A stretch of 64,000 nucleotides of DNA from Sipunculus nudus (Eukaryota > Annelida > Sipuncula > Golfingiida > Sipunculidae), in contig CM049311.1 in the NCBI GenBank assembly GCA_026874595.1, positions 36,938,676 to 37,002,675 of the forward strand, written 5' to 3'. Under the pieces are notes generated by a model that saw only the letters and a list, made by a program, of their open reading frames with translations, was not told the origin of the DNA and searched no databases. Of the stretch, positions 52,410-64,000 are shown in pieces. The position numbers and the translations under genes were made by a program. The first letter of the stretch is position 1; each line of letters starts with the position of its first letter.

Positions 52410-52560
52410 TACCTACGGACTACGCATACGGACTATGCATACGGATTACGCATGCGGATGAAAGGAAACGGCCAAGTTGAGAAGTCCGTAAAGCGATTTT
52501 TGCCGACCACGCATGCGGACAACGCATGTACGGACTACGGATACGGACTACGCACTTATG
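52410..52560 (+). repeat. ACGGACTACGCAT-type short repeats
   Basis: Variants of tacggactacgcatacgg and gcatgcggac recur several times. Related words occur in the MITE at 54438, suggesting a shared source. Confidence 0.5.
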
Positions 52561-52613
52561 GAAAAGCACTTGTTACAGCGCAAGCGCGAATGCTTGTGTC
52601 AGCATACAGTTAC

Positions 52614-53147
52614 ATAGACTGGTACCCCGCTCTATTATGGCACCGCCGCTTTGGGCCAATCATAGAGACGGGCGTACAACGCCATCTTATGTGCTCATGG
52701 CAGACTGGTTCCAATTCCAGTATGTATCATATATGATAAAAGTAAGCATTTCGTTTGCTCAGAGAAGTTACCAAAAGTTGGCTGTACATTATATGTGACA
52801 TTAATGGTTAGAATAATAGATATTAATAATAAATCAGCTACGCTCAGTGGAATATAAAAGATCCAGTTTAGCGTATTATCTATACATCCATCATTCAATT
52901 TTTGTGCAACAACTCATTCTTCAATATTTGAAAACTAGTAATAACTAAAGAAAGATATTTTATAAGAAATCCTAATGGATTATCAACCAGGATCGCGTGA
53001 ACGTCCATGACAACCGAGCGTGCATACTGGAGTTGGAACCAGTCTACAGGTAAGTCAGGAGTTGCAACTGGGAGTACTTAAGATGGCGTTGTACGCCTGT
53101 CTATATGCTTGGCTGTGAGGGCCATAATAGAGCAGGGTACCAGTCTA
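52614..53147. mobile_element. Long-inverted-repeat element
   Basis: Left arm landmarks agactggtacccc, ctctattatgg, gcgtacaacgccatctta, agactggttcca and ttccagtatg recur inverted at 53028-53147 in mirrored order. The centre of about 300 bases is AT-rich and non-coding. It is a foldback or MITE-type element with arms of about 115 bases. Confidence 0.7.
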
Positions 53148-53149
53148 AC

Positions 53150-54430
53150 AGTTACATTGTTCCACATGTGAAACGTACACAACACGCAGGTGCTAGATGC
53201 CCGTGAGAACGCACTTAACCAATATGGCCAAACCGCTTTGGCTTTAACCATCAGATTCGTTCTCTTGTGAGTCCTACATATTCTACAGGTAGTTTAAGCG
53301 CGGGCAAGTTAGTTATAGTTAGCAGAAGTTGTTACATCAACTGAACTGCAATAATCTCTGTGTCTCCAGGCAAGGATTCTTCATAATTTAGCTTGGGGTT
53401 AATTGGAATCATCGATATAACAGATATGTTGGATAATTATCAATAAAAATATATATTCACTTTCCCAATATATATCTTAGATATGGGACTTCGTGGCTTG
53501 ATTTACATTACATCTCAAACATTTGTTATGACATGTTTTTGGCAGGATTACCGATATAAATGAAACTCGTTCAGAATTCTATCATTTCACGGATAAGATA
53601 TAACGATGACATCCTTTAAAAAGAAATGCCTAAATTACGAAGCACTTGTTGGGAATTTTTGTTGAACAATGATCTTGCATGGTAATTTTAATGTTGTAAA
53701 AGTTGCAGCTGTCAGCTAAGGAGAAAACTAGTAAGAATTACATTAATGCTGAGCCACATCGGTGCTTATCCCAGATGACTATAAGTCATCATAGCCATAG
53801 TCATGGTCCTTTGTCAGTCATCGGGGCCGGACGTCCGTTAACAAGGGCATGTTTTGAAACTGTTAGACCTACGAATCCAAAATGTGACATAACTATACGA
53901 TAAGATGTCCCTAAGTTTTCCTACCAAACATGAGACTGGGTCACTGCGACTTCATTCCTTTCGGAAATTTATGGGAAACCTCCGTATTCCAGTAAAAATA
54001 AATATTTTACACTTCTTAACGGCCCACTGTGAAAACCCTCGGCATTATTCTGTTCATATTTATATCTCTGTGTATAAACATTTGAAGTTATGGACCAAAA
54101 CATAATGCACTTTGTCAAAATCAGGAGATTTATTTACTCATTGAACATCATAATTTTTTAAGCTAGAGAGCTGATTTATTTCAAGCATATAACTATATTC
54201 AGCTATACCAGAAAGTAGACAAAAATTTTGCAAATTTTCATTATCATAAATGTAAAATAATTACCTTAAATTTTGCACAACTTTGACTCTGGCATATTTT
54301 TCCTGTATGCACATTCGATTGTATTTCCACAGGATGAACAGATAAGGTTTTAAGCTAATATAATCTGAAATATGAAAGGAATTGGTAAAAAAAAAGCCTT
54401 TGTTCAAGTTCTCATACACCATGTTAAGTG
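53150..54430. other. Intergenic, no gene recognised
   Basis: AT-rich sequence with short ORFs only. Confidence 0.4.
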
Positions 54431-54437
54431 TAGTTAA

Positions 54438-54814
54438 AGCTGTGTTTCCATGTATCCGTAAATCTCGTGCGACTCGTACGCAAAAAATCACATCCCTCTT
54501 TAAAAGATGAACTGTTTCCATGTGTACGGATTAATGTCCTCCGCATGCGTATCCGCAAAAACGGACCGCATCGAAAATGATCAGTGAGCGATTCATCCGA
54601 TTTGCGGATGGCAAAAATGGTCACCGGGTGCATTTAAAATAAAATTGTGCATGTGTGCAGTTTCAAAAGAGAAACCCGAAAGGGTATCCGCAATAAAAAC
54701 GTTCGTTCTTATGGAAACTGTTATGGAAAACTTATTGATAAAAGTTTTTGCAGACTGCGCACTATGGAGCGTACGTAGCGGATACGATATTTGTGGATAC
54801 ATAGGAATACAGCT
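54438..54814. mobile_element. Non-autonomous DNA transposon (MITE)
   Basis: The ends agctgtgtttccatgtatcc and ggatacataggaatacagct are inverted repeats of about 20 bases with few mismatches. The interior is rich in gcggat and atccgca words. No ORF of note is present and no clear target duplication was seen. Confidence 0.7.
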
Positions 54815-54915
54815 CACATGAAGCCGACCCAGTCCAGCAGCGAGAGATGTTGTCTCACCTATGTTAGGTAATTGCTTCTCTCCAGGCTGGTCCCTTGACT
54901 CAGCTTAGCTAGGCT

Positions 54916-54929
54916 CCCCCCCCCCCCCC
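54916..54929. repeat. Poly(C) run
   Basis: Fourteen C in a row. Confidence 0.9.
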
Positions 54930-54939
54930 TGGATAGGAT

Positions 54940-55515
54940 GCATAAACTAGATTAATTTTCTATATTTAATTCATTCTTATTCTAGAATTTTGTTACATTT
55001 TGAACTTTGTATTGTGTCACAAGGGGTTACAATGATTAAAATGCACACTTAATTGTGTCCACAAGGTAATGTATTGCTATAAAAGTGTGGATGTTCATAA
55101 TATGAGGAATTCCATCCTTCAGAAGTGTAAAAAAAATTTTTTAACATATGTGAAATTAAATATTAATTTCATTATTATTTATAGTTGAGATAGTAACTGG
55201 CATAATGATATTGTTCATCCAACCAACAATGTGTTCACCTAATTTGAAAAGGGAATTTTCAATCAAATTTACTATATCTTTTAATTTAGTTAATAAAATT
55301 AAAGATGAAGTGAAAAATCCAATGTATAAAACCTTTTTGGAATAATGATTCAAAGAACAATCTTTAAGATGCGTTTTTGTGACTATATGTTTTAAGCAAT
55401 ATTAAAACAATTTTTTTTAAATTCAGTTTAAACATTTTATGATTTTAAAAATGATATAATATATGTGTATGCATAATTTGACTTGATGTGAGCCAAACTA
55501 AGGTTAAATAATATT
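54940..55515. other. Intergenic, no gene recognised
   Basis: AT-rich sequence between two MITEs. Confidence 0.4.
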
Positions 55516-55520
55516 GCAAC

Positions 55521-55863
55521 TTAGGCCAAAAAAAATAAAAGGTATAGTTCTCAGGCATCGCCCGCATCAATTTTAAACCCCCGCATCAAAAATTTTTATT
55601 TAGATTTTTAATAGAAACTTACCAATTATGAGCTGCAGCCGCTCGGACATTTCTTTCAAGAAGATAAAATCATACAATTTCCTTTATTATGTAGTGCTTT
55701 TACTTGTTTAGGAAAATAAATCTGTAATTATCATGCTTTTCCCTTATCATTTGACATTTTTATCGAAACATACCAAAAAATTAAATATAAAAAACCCGCC
55801 CGCCCGCATTGATTTCTGAAAAAAAGTGCCTGAGAACCATACCTTTTTTTTATTTTGGCCTTA
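55521..55863. mobile_element. PIF/Harbinger-type MITE, copy 2
   Basis: Ends ggccaaaaaaaataaaagg and cctttttttt.attttggcc, flanked by TTA on both sides. It carries about 40 extra bases (around 55610-55650) absent from copies 1 and 3. The arms beyond the ends also match: gttctcaggca / tgcctgagaac. Confidence 0.85.
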
Positions 55864-55869
55864 CAATTC

Positions 55870-58600
55870 TGAATTATCTTATATTTTCATAAAAATTTTA
55901 TTGCAAGTTTATATGAATATTAAAAATATCAAATGAATATGATAAAAACTATTCATGCAAAAATGGATATGGTTAATTATAAACTTAAAATTATTCACCT
56001 GATCTTGAACTTAAGGGATCAGTCCTTTTTGACCACCTGTCTGAACATCTGTATTACATATGCAACACAGTAACTCAAAATTTTTACTGTATTTTATGGC
56101 AGTCATGTCAGAGTATTAGTTTTGCATATTTTAGTATTTGTGTATACACCTGTGGCATGTTGTTCCTGATGTTTGTATAATAATTATGAACATTCATGAC
56201 GATCTCTTCGCATGACGTCTCGTGTGTTTATGTCAGCTTTCGTACCTAGTGGTAAAAAGGTGCACGAGTGGAAGCAGCCAAGCAGGAAGACAAGTTGTTT
56301 TAAGCCTTATTTAGAGGTTTGATTGATAGACTTTATTTCCTACAGTAATGAAGATATTCAATTAATATATATATGCGTGAAAGGAGAAAATTCAGTAATA
56401 TGCTAAGATACAAAAGTGGGACATATAAGAAGATAAAGAATTACCCAACGTAACACAAGGAATCAACACTTTGGAACAAAAGGAATTGTACTTCTTGAAA
56501 ATATTACCTAGAAACACTCTTCATTATAATTATGGTAATAACAAATATTTAGTGACAGTCATGTGTAAGCACATATTCCAGTGCATACAATCAAGCGTAA
56601 TTTAACAGATGGTTCATGTATTAAAATGACACTAAATGCATGTAAGCGTGCATGTTACATTAGGCAACTTAACTGAAAAATATAATATATGAACTTAGCC
56701 CATTTTTATAAAAATGTAAAATATTCCTAGTCCCCAAGAAATAATTCATCTGATACAGGCCCTCCTTACACAGCCTCGATCAATATATTTCGATCTAAGA
56801 CTAAATAATCAATTAAAATATCTTGCAGGTTCAAACGCATCGTGGTCCAGATTTTTTGTCTCTTGTCAAATAAGGCATTGCAGTCAAATACACGGTGTTC
56901 TACCCTACCTTGTCTGAGACTATGCAGCCACATTGTATACAAAGTAGGAAGAATAAAAAGTTGTTTAAAGTCTTATTTACAGGTGATTATAGGATATAAA
57001 TAGGTTTGTATATTTGTGTATCAGAACATTTTTAGACACTCCTTCCTGAGCAATCTCTCCAGTTTCGTACAGCCTGTGAACAGACTGCCTCCTTATTCAA
57101 CATATGTTTAAAGTATATTTGAGACAAGCTCTCAACCACGAGACATTTTTATGACGCCAATATCTTTTATCTTTCATTTCAATCAATTTCCACATTAAAT
57201 GTATAAGCTGTTTAATTTTTAATGAGGCAACAGGCCATGCATGAAGATGAAAAAAAGGCAAATTTGGTTCGATCCGGATCCAGATACGTATTTTTTTATT
57301 AACGATTCGTCACAATTTTTTTTATTCTTTTGTCCGTGGTCCGAGATTTTCATCGAAATTCATTAAGATTTTTCGGCGATCAGGCTCGGACACACACTCA
57401 TACACACAAAAACGATTAATCCATGCATGTGACCTTCATTAGTGGAGGCTACCGTGCTCTTTTATTATTAACATCTACACACACAAGCGTTTACACACAT
57501 AATGACACAATTTCATGCCATATGGATTGTTATGGAGATTTTCTGAAACTTCACCAATATTGTTTTTTTTTCAGCTTTTTCAATGCTTTAACTGCTTTTC
57601 ACAGATTCGGTTATACACCACACAAATACACATACACACCGGCAACTTATCCGTTTAAACAAAAAAAGGCAACAGCATTGGTTGCCAGCATCGTTAAATA
57701 AGCAAAATGAAGAATGTACCCTGAGTGAAGGAAATATTTTTTTTTTATATTTTTCTATGGGCTTTTAATTGGAGATGGCTTAATATTAATACTATCTTAT
57801 CAATAGGACCCGGATGCCTGTAGATTCAGAGTAATCAAGAGCTTTCCTCCACGCGACTATCACAGTTTTACATTTGACATTGTACCCCTTCCTGCTTATC
57901 TGAGATTAAATTAAATCGAGGGCCATTTCTATGATTAGTCATTGTATATGATGTTATTTATACGGGAAATTAATTAAAACCATCAGAAAAAGGGTGCAAT
58001 TAACAGTTAAACCATTACAAGATGTTGGTAACATCATCGTATTGTGAGGCCACTAATGTAGTTACATTAACACCCTGCAGATGTCAGTAGTGTAAGGTGA
58101 AGTTGCGGCAGAAACATCCGTGCTAGCTGGACTGCAGGGACTGGCCGAACTTGATATCTGAGTCGATTCTTACCTTGTCGATGTTTAAATTTCCATAAAT
58201 ATCTAACATTGGTCAATTATCAAATTCACCAATTTTTTTTTCTCACTTTTTTTGCACTCCGGAAAAACATTTCTTTTTTTTTTACAAAAGTCTTTTTTCA
58301 GCACATTATAACTGGTCGTGCATCACTTGTAGGTGGAATGAAATACATTTAATATCTCGCACAAGCCGTTAGAGACTTTTAAGTTAAATATAGTCGTCAG
58401 CCATTTATCATCGCCATCCTTCACATGAATATATACAAACATATACAAAAAAATGTATTAATTCAAGAAAAATTATTCTCTTTGGAGACCAAAACATCCA
58501 TCCCCGGTTGACCATGTTTTTTCTAATGAATCCACGGGTGCGCAATCCAATTATCGGAACATCCGGTCCTACACGGGTCCATGGAGAACCTCCGCCGTAA
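55870..58600. other. Intergenic, no gene recognised
   Basis: AT-rich sequence. The longest ORF (57423-57701 +) has no recognisable domain. Confidence 0.4.
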
Positions 58601-58744
58601 CGAGAAAACTAGGGGTACCAAGTAAAACAATAGAAAAAGGGTTCCAGTAGGAACCATATTTCTATTTGGAACTATGTGTGTTCTTTAAAAAACCATAAAG
58701 AACTTTTTTTTGTTAAAGTGTTCCGCTATGATAATATTTTCCTT

Positions 58745-59125
58745 CCACGGCATTTTACATACCCCCGGATGGGGGGGGGGGTTATATATCCCCCCTCCCA
58801 ACATTTGAGCTAGGGAGGATGAGCAATGATTTCGACCCCCCCCCCCCCCCCGATTTCAGAGAACAATATTTATATACGTGTTTTGTGAAATGAAATATAT
58901 TAATAAATAGAATTATAGACTGTGCTTCCATTTCTGAGATTATTATGAAAAATAATATTTCTAATCCTGGTGAAGCATTAACATATACTCGAAACATAAC
59001 ACCTATTAATATATATGTAATATGTCGCACAGACAATAAAAGTATTACATATATATAAATATATATAATACTTTATAATACCCCCCCCCCCCCCACCCTT
59101 GAAGATAAACTGACGCCACGGCCTT
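58745..59125. repeat. C-run-bearing repeat family, copy 2
   Basis: Uninterrupted relative of 36205-36775, with G/C runs at 58770-58781, 58836-58851 and 59081-59094 and the shared ending agataaactgacgcca. It serves as the empty-site comparison for the Penelope insertion at 36545-36710. Confidence 0.6.
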
Positions 59126-59129
59126 ACAC

Positions 59130-62100
59130 TATGTGTTTGCTTGATCGGGTCTCCAGGACTCGCTGGATGTCGGTAACTAACTGATCACGTGATCTGGTGT
59201 GTTGACCCAGGCACTTCGTCGGGGTATTTTACACAACGTTGAATGTTGTTGACATGGCAGAGTGTCAGAGCGAATCTGACTAAACAAAACTTGCTGGAAC
59301 CTTTGGGTTATGTATAGAGATCGGAACGATTTCATCAGCAAATTCATTAAGCTCTTCCTTATTTTCATGAAGTTGGCCCAAATTTCCAAAACCTTCAGGT
59401 GTCCTTTTTTTTTCTTGCCTCGGTTAAATTTGGAGCCGGATAGGGATGCGGATCAATGCGTCTTTTGACTACTTTCTTATTTTCTGTATATTTTTTGTAA
59501 ACATGTTAAATTTGCATAGAATGCTTATAATAAATTCTATTACTTCTCTTTTAAATTGTTGAAATGAAACAATTTCCATTTAGGATGAATGGGCTTGTTT
59601 AATTATCGAACAGTACCCCAGGACAAACTGCGGTTCACAGAAATACTTCTCCCTCAGAATATTGCGTAGCCTTCGGAAAAAGGCGTGATTAAGGCTTGAT
59701 ATCATTTATTGAACTGCTAAATAGCGTCATATGTCCAGGATGTCATGACAGAAATAATGAAGGATTTAATATTAACATCTATTTTTTATGCCTGAAAGAA
59801 CTATGGACGAAGCTAGTATTCCTTGACGGTATAAGAAAGTAAATTTCATTTTTATTTTTTTTCATGCTATTTTGGTTTTTAGACATGCTAATATGACGAC
59901 GATTACAGTTACTTTCATATCAAAAGATACTTTAAAATGAAGAATATTTGATTGTGTAGCGCTACTAAACTTAATTTCAACGCTGCAGCACAAGATCCTA
60001 TTGGTGGGTCTGATTTGGGTCACGCGATTATTTCACGCAACATATCACATTTTAAATTTGGGAAGTACAATTAATGCTTCACGGGATAGCAACTAAGAGT
60101 GACAAAAATGTAAGATATGTCTGACAGTACATTTTAGTCACCATCCCATATATGAACTTGAGTGGGACTGTATCCTCCCATTTTATTTAGACAAAATTAA
60201 GTTTTGGTAAGGTAATACGCATAAATATTCATGGTTATAATACATGTCATCCTTTAATAATGCAAAAATAGTAGGCAAAGACAAGTCGCTAACAATAAAT
60301 GCACACTGCTTATGTCATGGCGGCTGTGAGCAGTATGGCCTGAGTGTTCATGAAACAAATCGCTCATTGACCGAGATAAAATGAACTTCCTGTTGCCAAT
60401 ATGTTGCAGTTGTTTTCTACAAGGGATCCTTATAGAATGCTGCTATTTTTGTCAATGCCGCAGTATCCATAGAACCGAAAACACAGCTCCTTTCCAGAAA
60501 ATATTCTGGAAAACTTCAACTGCCACTTAAATAAGCCCTATACAAGTAGAGGCGACGAAACCAGAAGCTGATCCAAGGGAGGCGTCCATGGGGTCCGGAA
60601 ACTCCTGTTTTCAGCCACCACAACTTTTTTCTAATGATTCCAAACCAATAATGGCGGCCTGAACCTGCCCTTTTCCTGGGGACTATTTATTAGGTTTTGT
60701 CATTTGTCCTCCAGGGTTGGACCCCTCCTTTTCCTACCACAAGTCATGGACGTTTTGTCGCTTGAGGCGGCTATTCACAGTGTTGCCTCCCGTATCAGTA
60801 GAACATAAAATTTGCTCCCAAGGACGGTAGTGCTTCACGAATACGCATAGTGGGCACTTGTGGTCCCATTTATAGCTGGTCTACGTCCGAGCTAATGCAG
60901 TTTTTCTGGTAACAGTGGTTTCAGGTTGGGTTCTGTTTGCTGAAGCGGGTTTTGCTGCAGGCAAAGGTGCATGCGCGTCGGTCTTCTGTTCATGGTGAGT
61001 TCTGGGTAGGCGGGGTTTTGTTGCTGGTCATCATCAAACACCAAGTATGTAAAAGCTACGCTTTCAAAGACCTTTATCCATGGAGCTGCTCTGGTGTCTA
61101 TTTCGTGAAAAAATTAATAATCCTTAAGAGTTCGGCCCGAAATCGTAACTGCTAATCAAACCCAGCATACAACATGTAAATCAATCATTGCTTACACGCC
61201 ATCTGAACAAGGACATACCAGAAACGGGACGGGTTTATGCGGTTTTATATGATTGGTCAAAGTCTCGATGCTCTCCTGGGCAATGCAAGACGTTGAATCA
61301 CCAAATCAAGGTCTGTGAAAGAGTAGCTACCATAGACTTGGTGGTGTACAGATGGCTCTACTCGGGCCCCATGCAGTGTGGCTGGCTATTTTACCGTGGC
61401 GGGCTTTTGTTGCTCTTTTTACACTTGACATAATTGATGTGGCATCTACAAAATTAATTCTTTCAGCTATATATATTTCATCTCGATCTTTTCAAAATTT
61501 ATCCTTATTTTGGGTCATTTTTGTTCTCCGAAAGAGTCGACAGTGCGACTCGATCGTCATCTACATCTTCTAAAGCTTAGATACTTTGGAGTGACGTCAC
61601 GTGCATAAATTGTAATTTCTCATTAGTTCCCAAATCTAAGAAGGAATGGTAATAATTGTTAAGCGCAAAAATTCTTGAAATTCCTGACAGCTTTGAGTGT
61701 ACTTCTATCATATTCAACATTGGTGTGACTTTTATGGAAATGTCCATCACCTCATTTTAGGGAGCATTATTGAATTGGCAGTGATTAAGCTGGAGGACTC
61801 TAAATAAGTAACAAAACAGTGTGTAGAGAGACTGATAGCTGTGTACATGTGGATTAAAACAGAACAATTTTTAAACTACCGATTCCAGTCTTTAATAACA
61901 AATGAAACAAGATAGTCCTTTGTATAGCAGGAACTAAATTGTGGCGAATCCGTTTCGCGACATTTAACCAGGTATAATGGACAATTTTCTAAGATTTTAC
62001 ACAACAAAAACACAGCTTCATTTTTTTAACTTAATTTTATTGCAAGAAACATTATATGTAACAGTCAGCGTACATAGATCTATACACATTTGTGCATAAA

Positions 62101-62205
62101 TATACATAAAAATTATGTACATGGCTCCTTCTGTGTTGTTCACAATACGTGTGTCTGGACACTGACCGTCAGGGTGCCTTTTCATACAAACAGGAATATC
62201 CAACT
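59130..62205. other. Intergenic, no gene recognised
   Basis: A GC-richer patch at 60530-61160 has ORFs on the plus strand (60937-61155) but no domain that I recognise. The rest is AT-rich. Confidence 0.4.
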
Positions 62206-62211
62206 ACTGAA

Positions 62212-62487
62212 TTAGGCCAAGAAAATTGTATGGTACTCAGGCACCGCCCGCGTCAATTTTAACCCAATGCATCAACTTTTTCATAATGATTTTTATCTTT
62301 CAAGAATATAAAATAATACAATTTTGATCAGATTCCCTTTGTTATGTAGTGCTTTTACCTGTTAAGCAAAAATGTGTGTTATTATCATGCTTTTCCCTGA
62401 TCATATGACATTTTTATCAAAACATGGCCGCCGGCACTGATTTCTGAAAAAAGAGCCTGAGAACCAATACCTTTTTTTATGGCCTTA
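62212..62487. mobile_element. PIF/Harbinger-type MITE, copy 3
   Basis: Ends ggccaagaaaattg.atgg and cctttttttatggcc, flanked by TTA on both sides. It shares tctcaggcaccgcccgcgt and catgcttttccctgat with copy 1. The left end is more worn than in copy 2. Confidence 0.8.
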
Positions 62488-62489
62488 CC

Positions 62490-63225
62490 TGTAACCCCTT
62501 TCCATGCATGCAGGACCCACGCAGAGAAAAACCCACTAATGTATAATCTTGAAGGTAGCACAACTGGCTAAATACCTATATCTACGATCAATCCAAAAGT
62601 TGTTTGAAATTCATAATAGACCCCATAATGTTTACATCCTTTTAATACTGGTGCAGTGTTCTTTCTGTTGGTATATCTATTTTTCAACTTTTAATTCATT
62701 TAAAAATGATTTTGTAACATCGAAAAAGTTTTTAAGGTACGCTATTTCAGGCTGCCAGTAAAAGTAAGACATTTTAACTGGACGAATATTAAACTTCATG
62801 ACAATATTTCAATTTTTTTTCTCTACATTTTCCTTTCTTGCTGAAAATGATATTTTAATGTTTTATTGATTCAAAATTTGAAATTTTAGTGTTAAGGAGA
62901 ATAAGGACATGATTAAATAAAAAAAACGCTTTTGAGATATTGTCAATTAGTTTAATATTAGTCCGTTAAAATGTGGCTTGCCTTTACTAGTTGCTTTAAA
63001 TTGCGTACTGTTCATTTTTTTTAATTAAATGTTAAAATGTCATATGACAATGAATAAACTTTTTTAAATATGTATACTATCAGACAGAACACTGTTAAAA
63101 AGATTAAATCAAGGTATACTTTAATGGTCTTATATGGATGCTAAAAACACTTTTGGATTTAATTTTAAAAATCTTAAATATAGGTTTTGTTTTTGCAAAA
63201 TCTGATACCTTAAAACCCTTTCCAT
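62490..63225. other. Intergenic, no gene recognised
   Basis: AT-rich sequence with short ORFs. Confidence 0.4.
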
Positions 63226-63229
63226 ACCA

Positions 63230-63492
63230 GCGTGCCCCAGTGCGGGTCCCGCATGCACTTTTGTTCTCCAGCGGTGAGGATTTTACGGGGCCCCGCACGC
63301 GGATACTGCAAAGTATATTTTTAATTTTGCTGTTGTTAATGCAAACATTTTTTTTTAAATATGCTGTTGTACAAATTTTTAGTTTGTTCCAGGCATTAAA
63401 TTGGAAAAAACCCACATTATGCCTATGAGCGAATAATATATGGATAATAAGCATTTCGCATGCGGGTCCCCGCATAAACAAAAAGGCACCCT
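63230..63492. repeat. Inverted-repeat element with GCGGGTCCC ends
   Basis: gtgcgggtcccgcatgcac near the left and gcatgcgggtccccgcataa near the right are partial inverted relatives around an AT-rich centre. GC-rich tips in AT-rich surroundings suggest a small MITE. Boundaries are uncertain. Confidence 0.4.
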
Positions 63493-63494
63493 TA

Positions 63495-64000
63495 TATCAA
63501 GCAAAATCTCCCATGCAGCCCATAGTTGTGCGAGAAATATAATCTTAAAGCATGTAAAAAGAGCAGTTGACGTCTCTGGGAACTCGGTCATCTAAGAAAA
63601 ACTTTGTCCATCACTAACTTTGCCCTCAGTCAACTTGAAGCTAGAATCTTAATATAATCAATATAATCTCTAAATACTAAGCAGCACTTTAAGTTTCACT
63701 GAATTCTAAAACAAAATGTAAAACACCATAATATGTTACAATCCTCAAAAGCTAGCGTCATGCTTTCAACAACCTCAAAAAAACAGATCCCCCAGACTTG
63801 GTTTCACATTTATCACTAGATGGCGCTAAAATGCACTGTACTGCGCCGTGGTGACCCGCCTGTCATATCACTTAATGCCCCAATCAAATGTATTATAAAT
63901 AACTTAAACGATCCTCTGGAATATAAAAAGCTGCTAAGATGGATAAAGTTTAAGTAGTTTGGCAGTGACTGCTCTTTAGTGTTATATAATTCAAAGCACC
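63495..64000. other. Window end, no gene recognised
   Basis: AT-rich sequence. I see nothing to annotate. Confidence 0.4.

Overview
This is a window of an intron-rich, AT-rich animal genome. The two genes I can identify, a FMRFamide-receptor-like GPCR and a secreted carboxypeptidase Q, together with Penelope-like retroelement ends carrying hammerhead ribozymes, many MITEs, minisatellites and long (TA)n and poly(C) runs, suggest a lophotrochozoan, most likely a mollusc (perhaps a bivalve). That placement is inference from gene families and repeat style. No species was recognised.

Layout. 1-8.1 kb: no recognisable gene. A repeat block at 3.2-5.65 kb has a relative at 18.4-21.7 kb. 8118-9245 (+): one uninterrupted coding exon for a class A GPCR of the FMRFamide-receptor type, with a likely 5'UTR splice acceptor just before the ATG and an AATAAA after the stop. 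9.4-26 kb: intergenic, holding minisatellites, a 22-bp palindromic-monomer satellite (19.87-20.52 kb), a foldback element, an orphan CRE+TATA promoter-like pair (22.37 kb) and two unassigned exon-like stretches. 26144-44693 (-): a complete 14-exon carboxypeptidase Q (CPQ) gene, assembled here exon by exon with GT/AG borders and matching phases (1506 nt, 501 residues). It has a signal peptide and all metal-binding and catalytic positions of the M28 family. 44.7-64 kb: intergenic, with SINE-like, MITE and simple repeats and no gene that I can support.

The most notable content lies inside the CPQ introns. Intron 1 contains a near-perfect palindrome with arms of about 750 bp (42023-43692). It is built from two head-to-head 3' ends of a Penelope-like element: the C-terminal GIY-YIG/zinc-finger coding end lies at its centre and a minimal hammerhead ribozyme near each outer tip. 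Two further hammerhead copies sit at 16.09 and 36.58 kb, all followed by (TA)n or directly bordering it. Four other CPQ introns carry minisatellites that run right up to a splice site. In one, the exon 9 splice donor itself has been copied into the array twice.

The two genes have no evident functional link. One encodes a cell-surface peptide receptor and the other a secreted or lysosomal dipeptidase that could trim peptides, but nothing in the sequence connects them.
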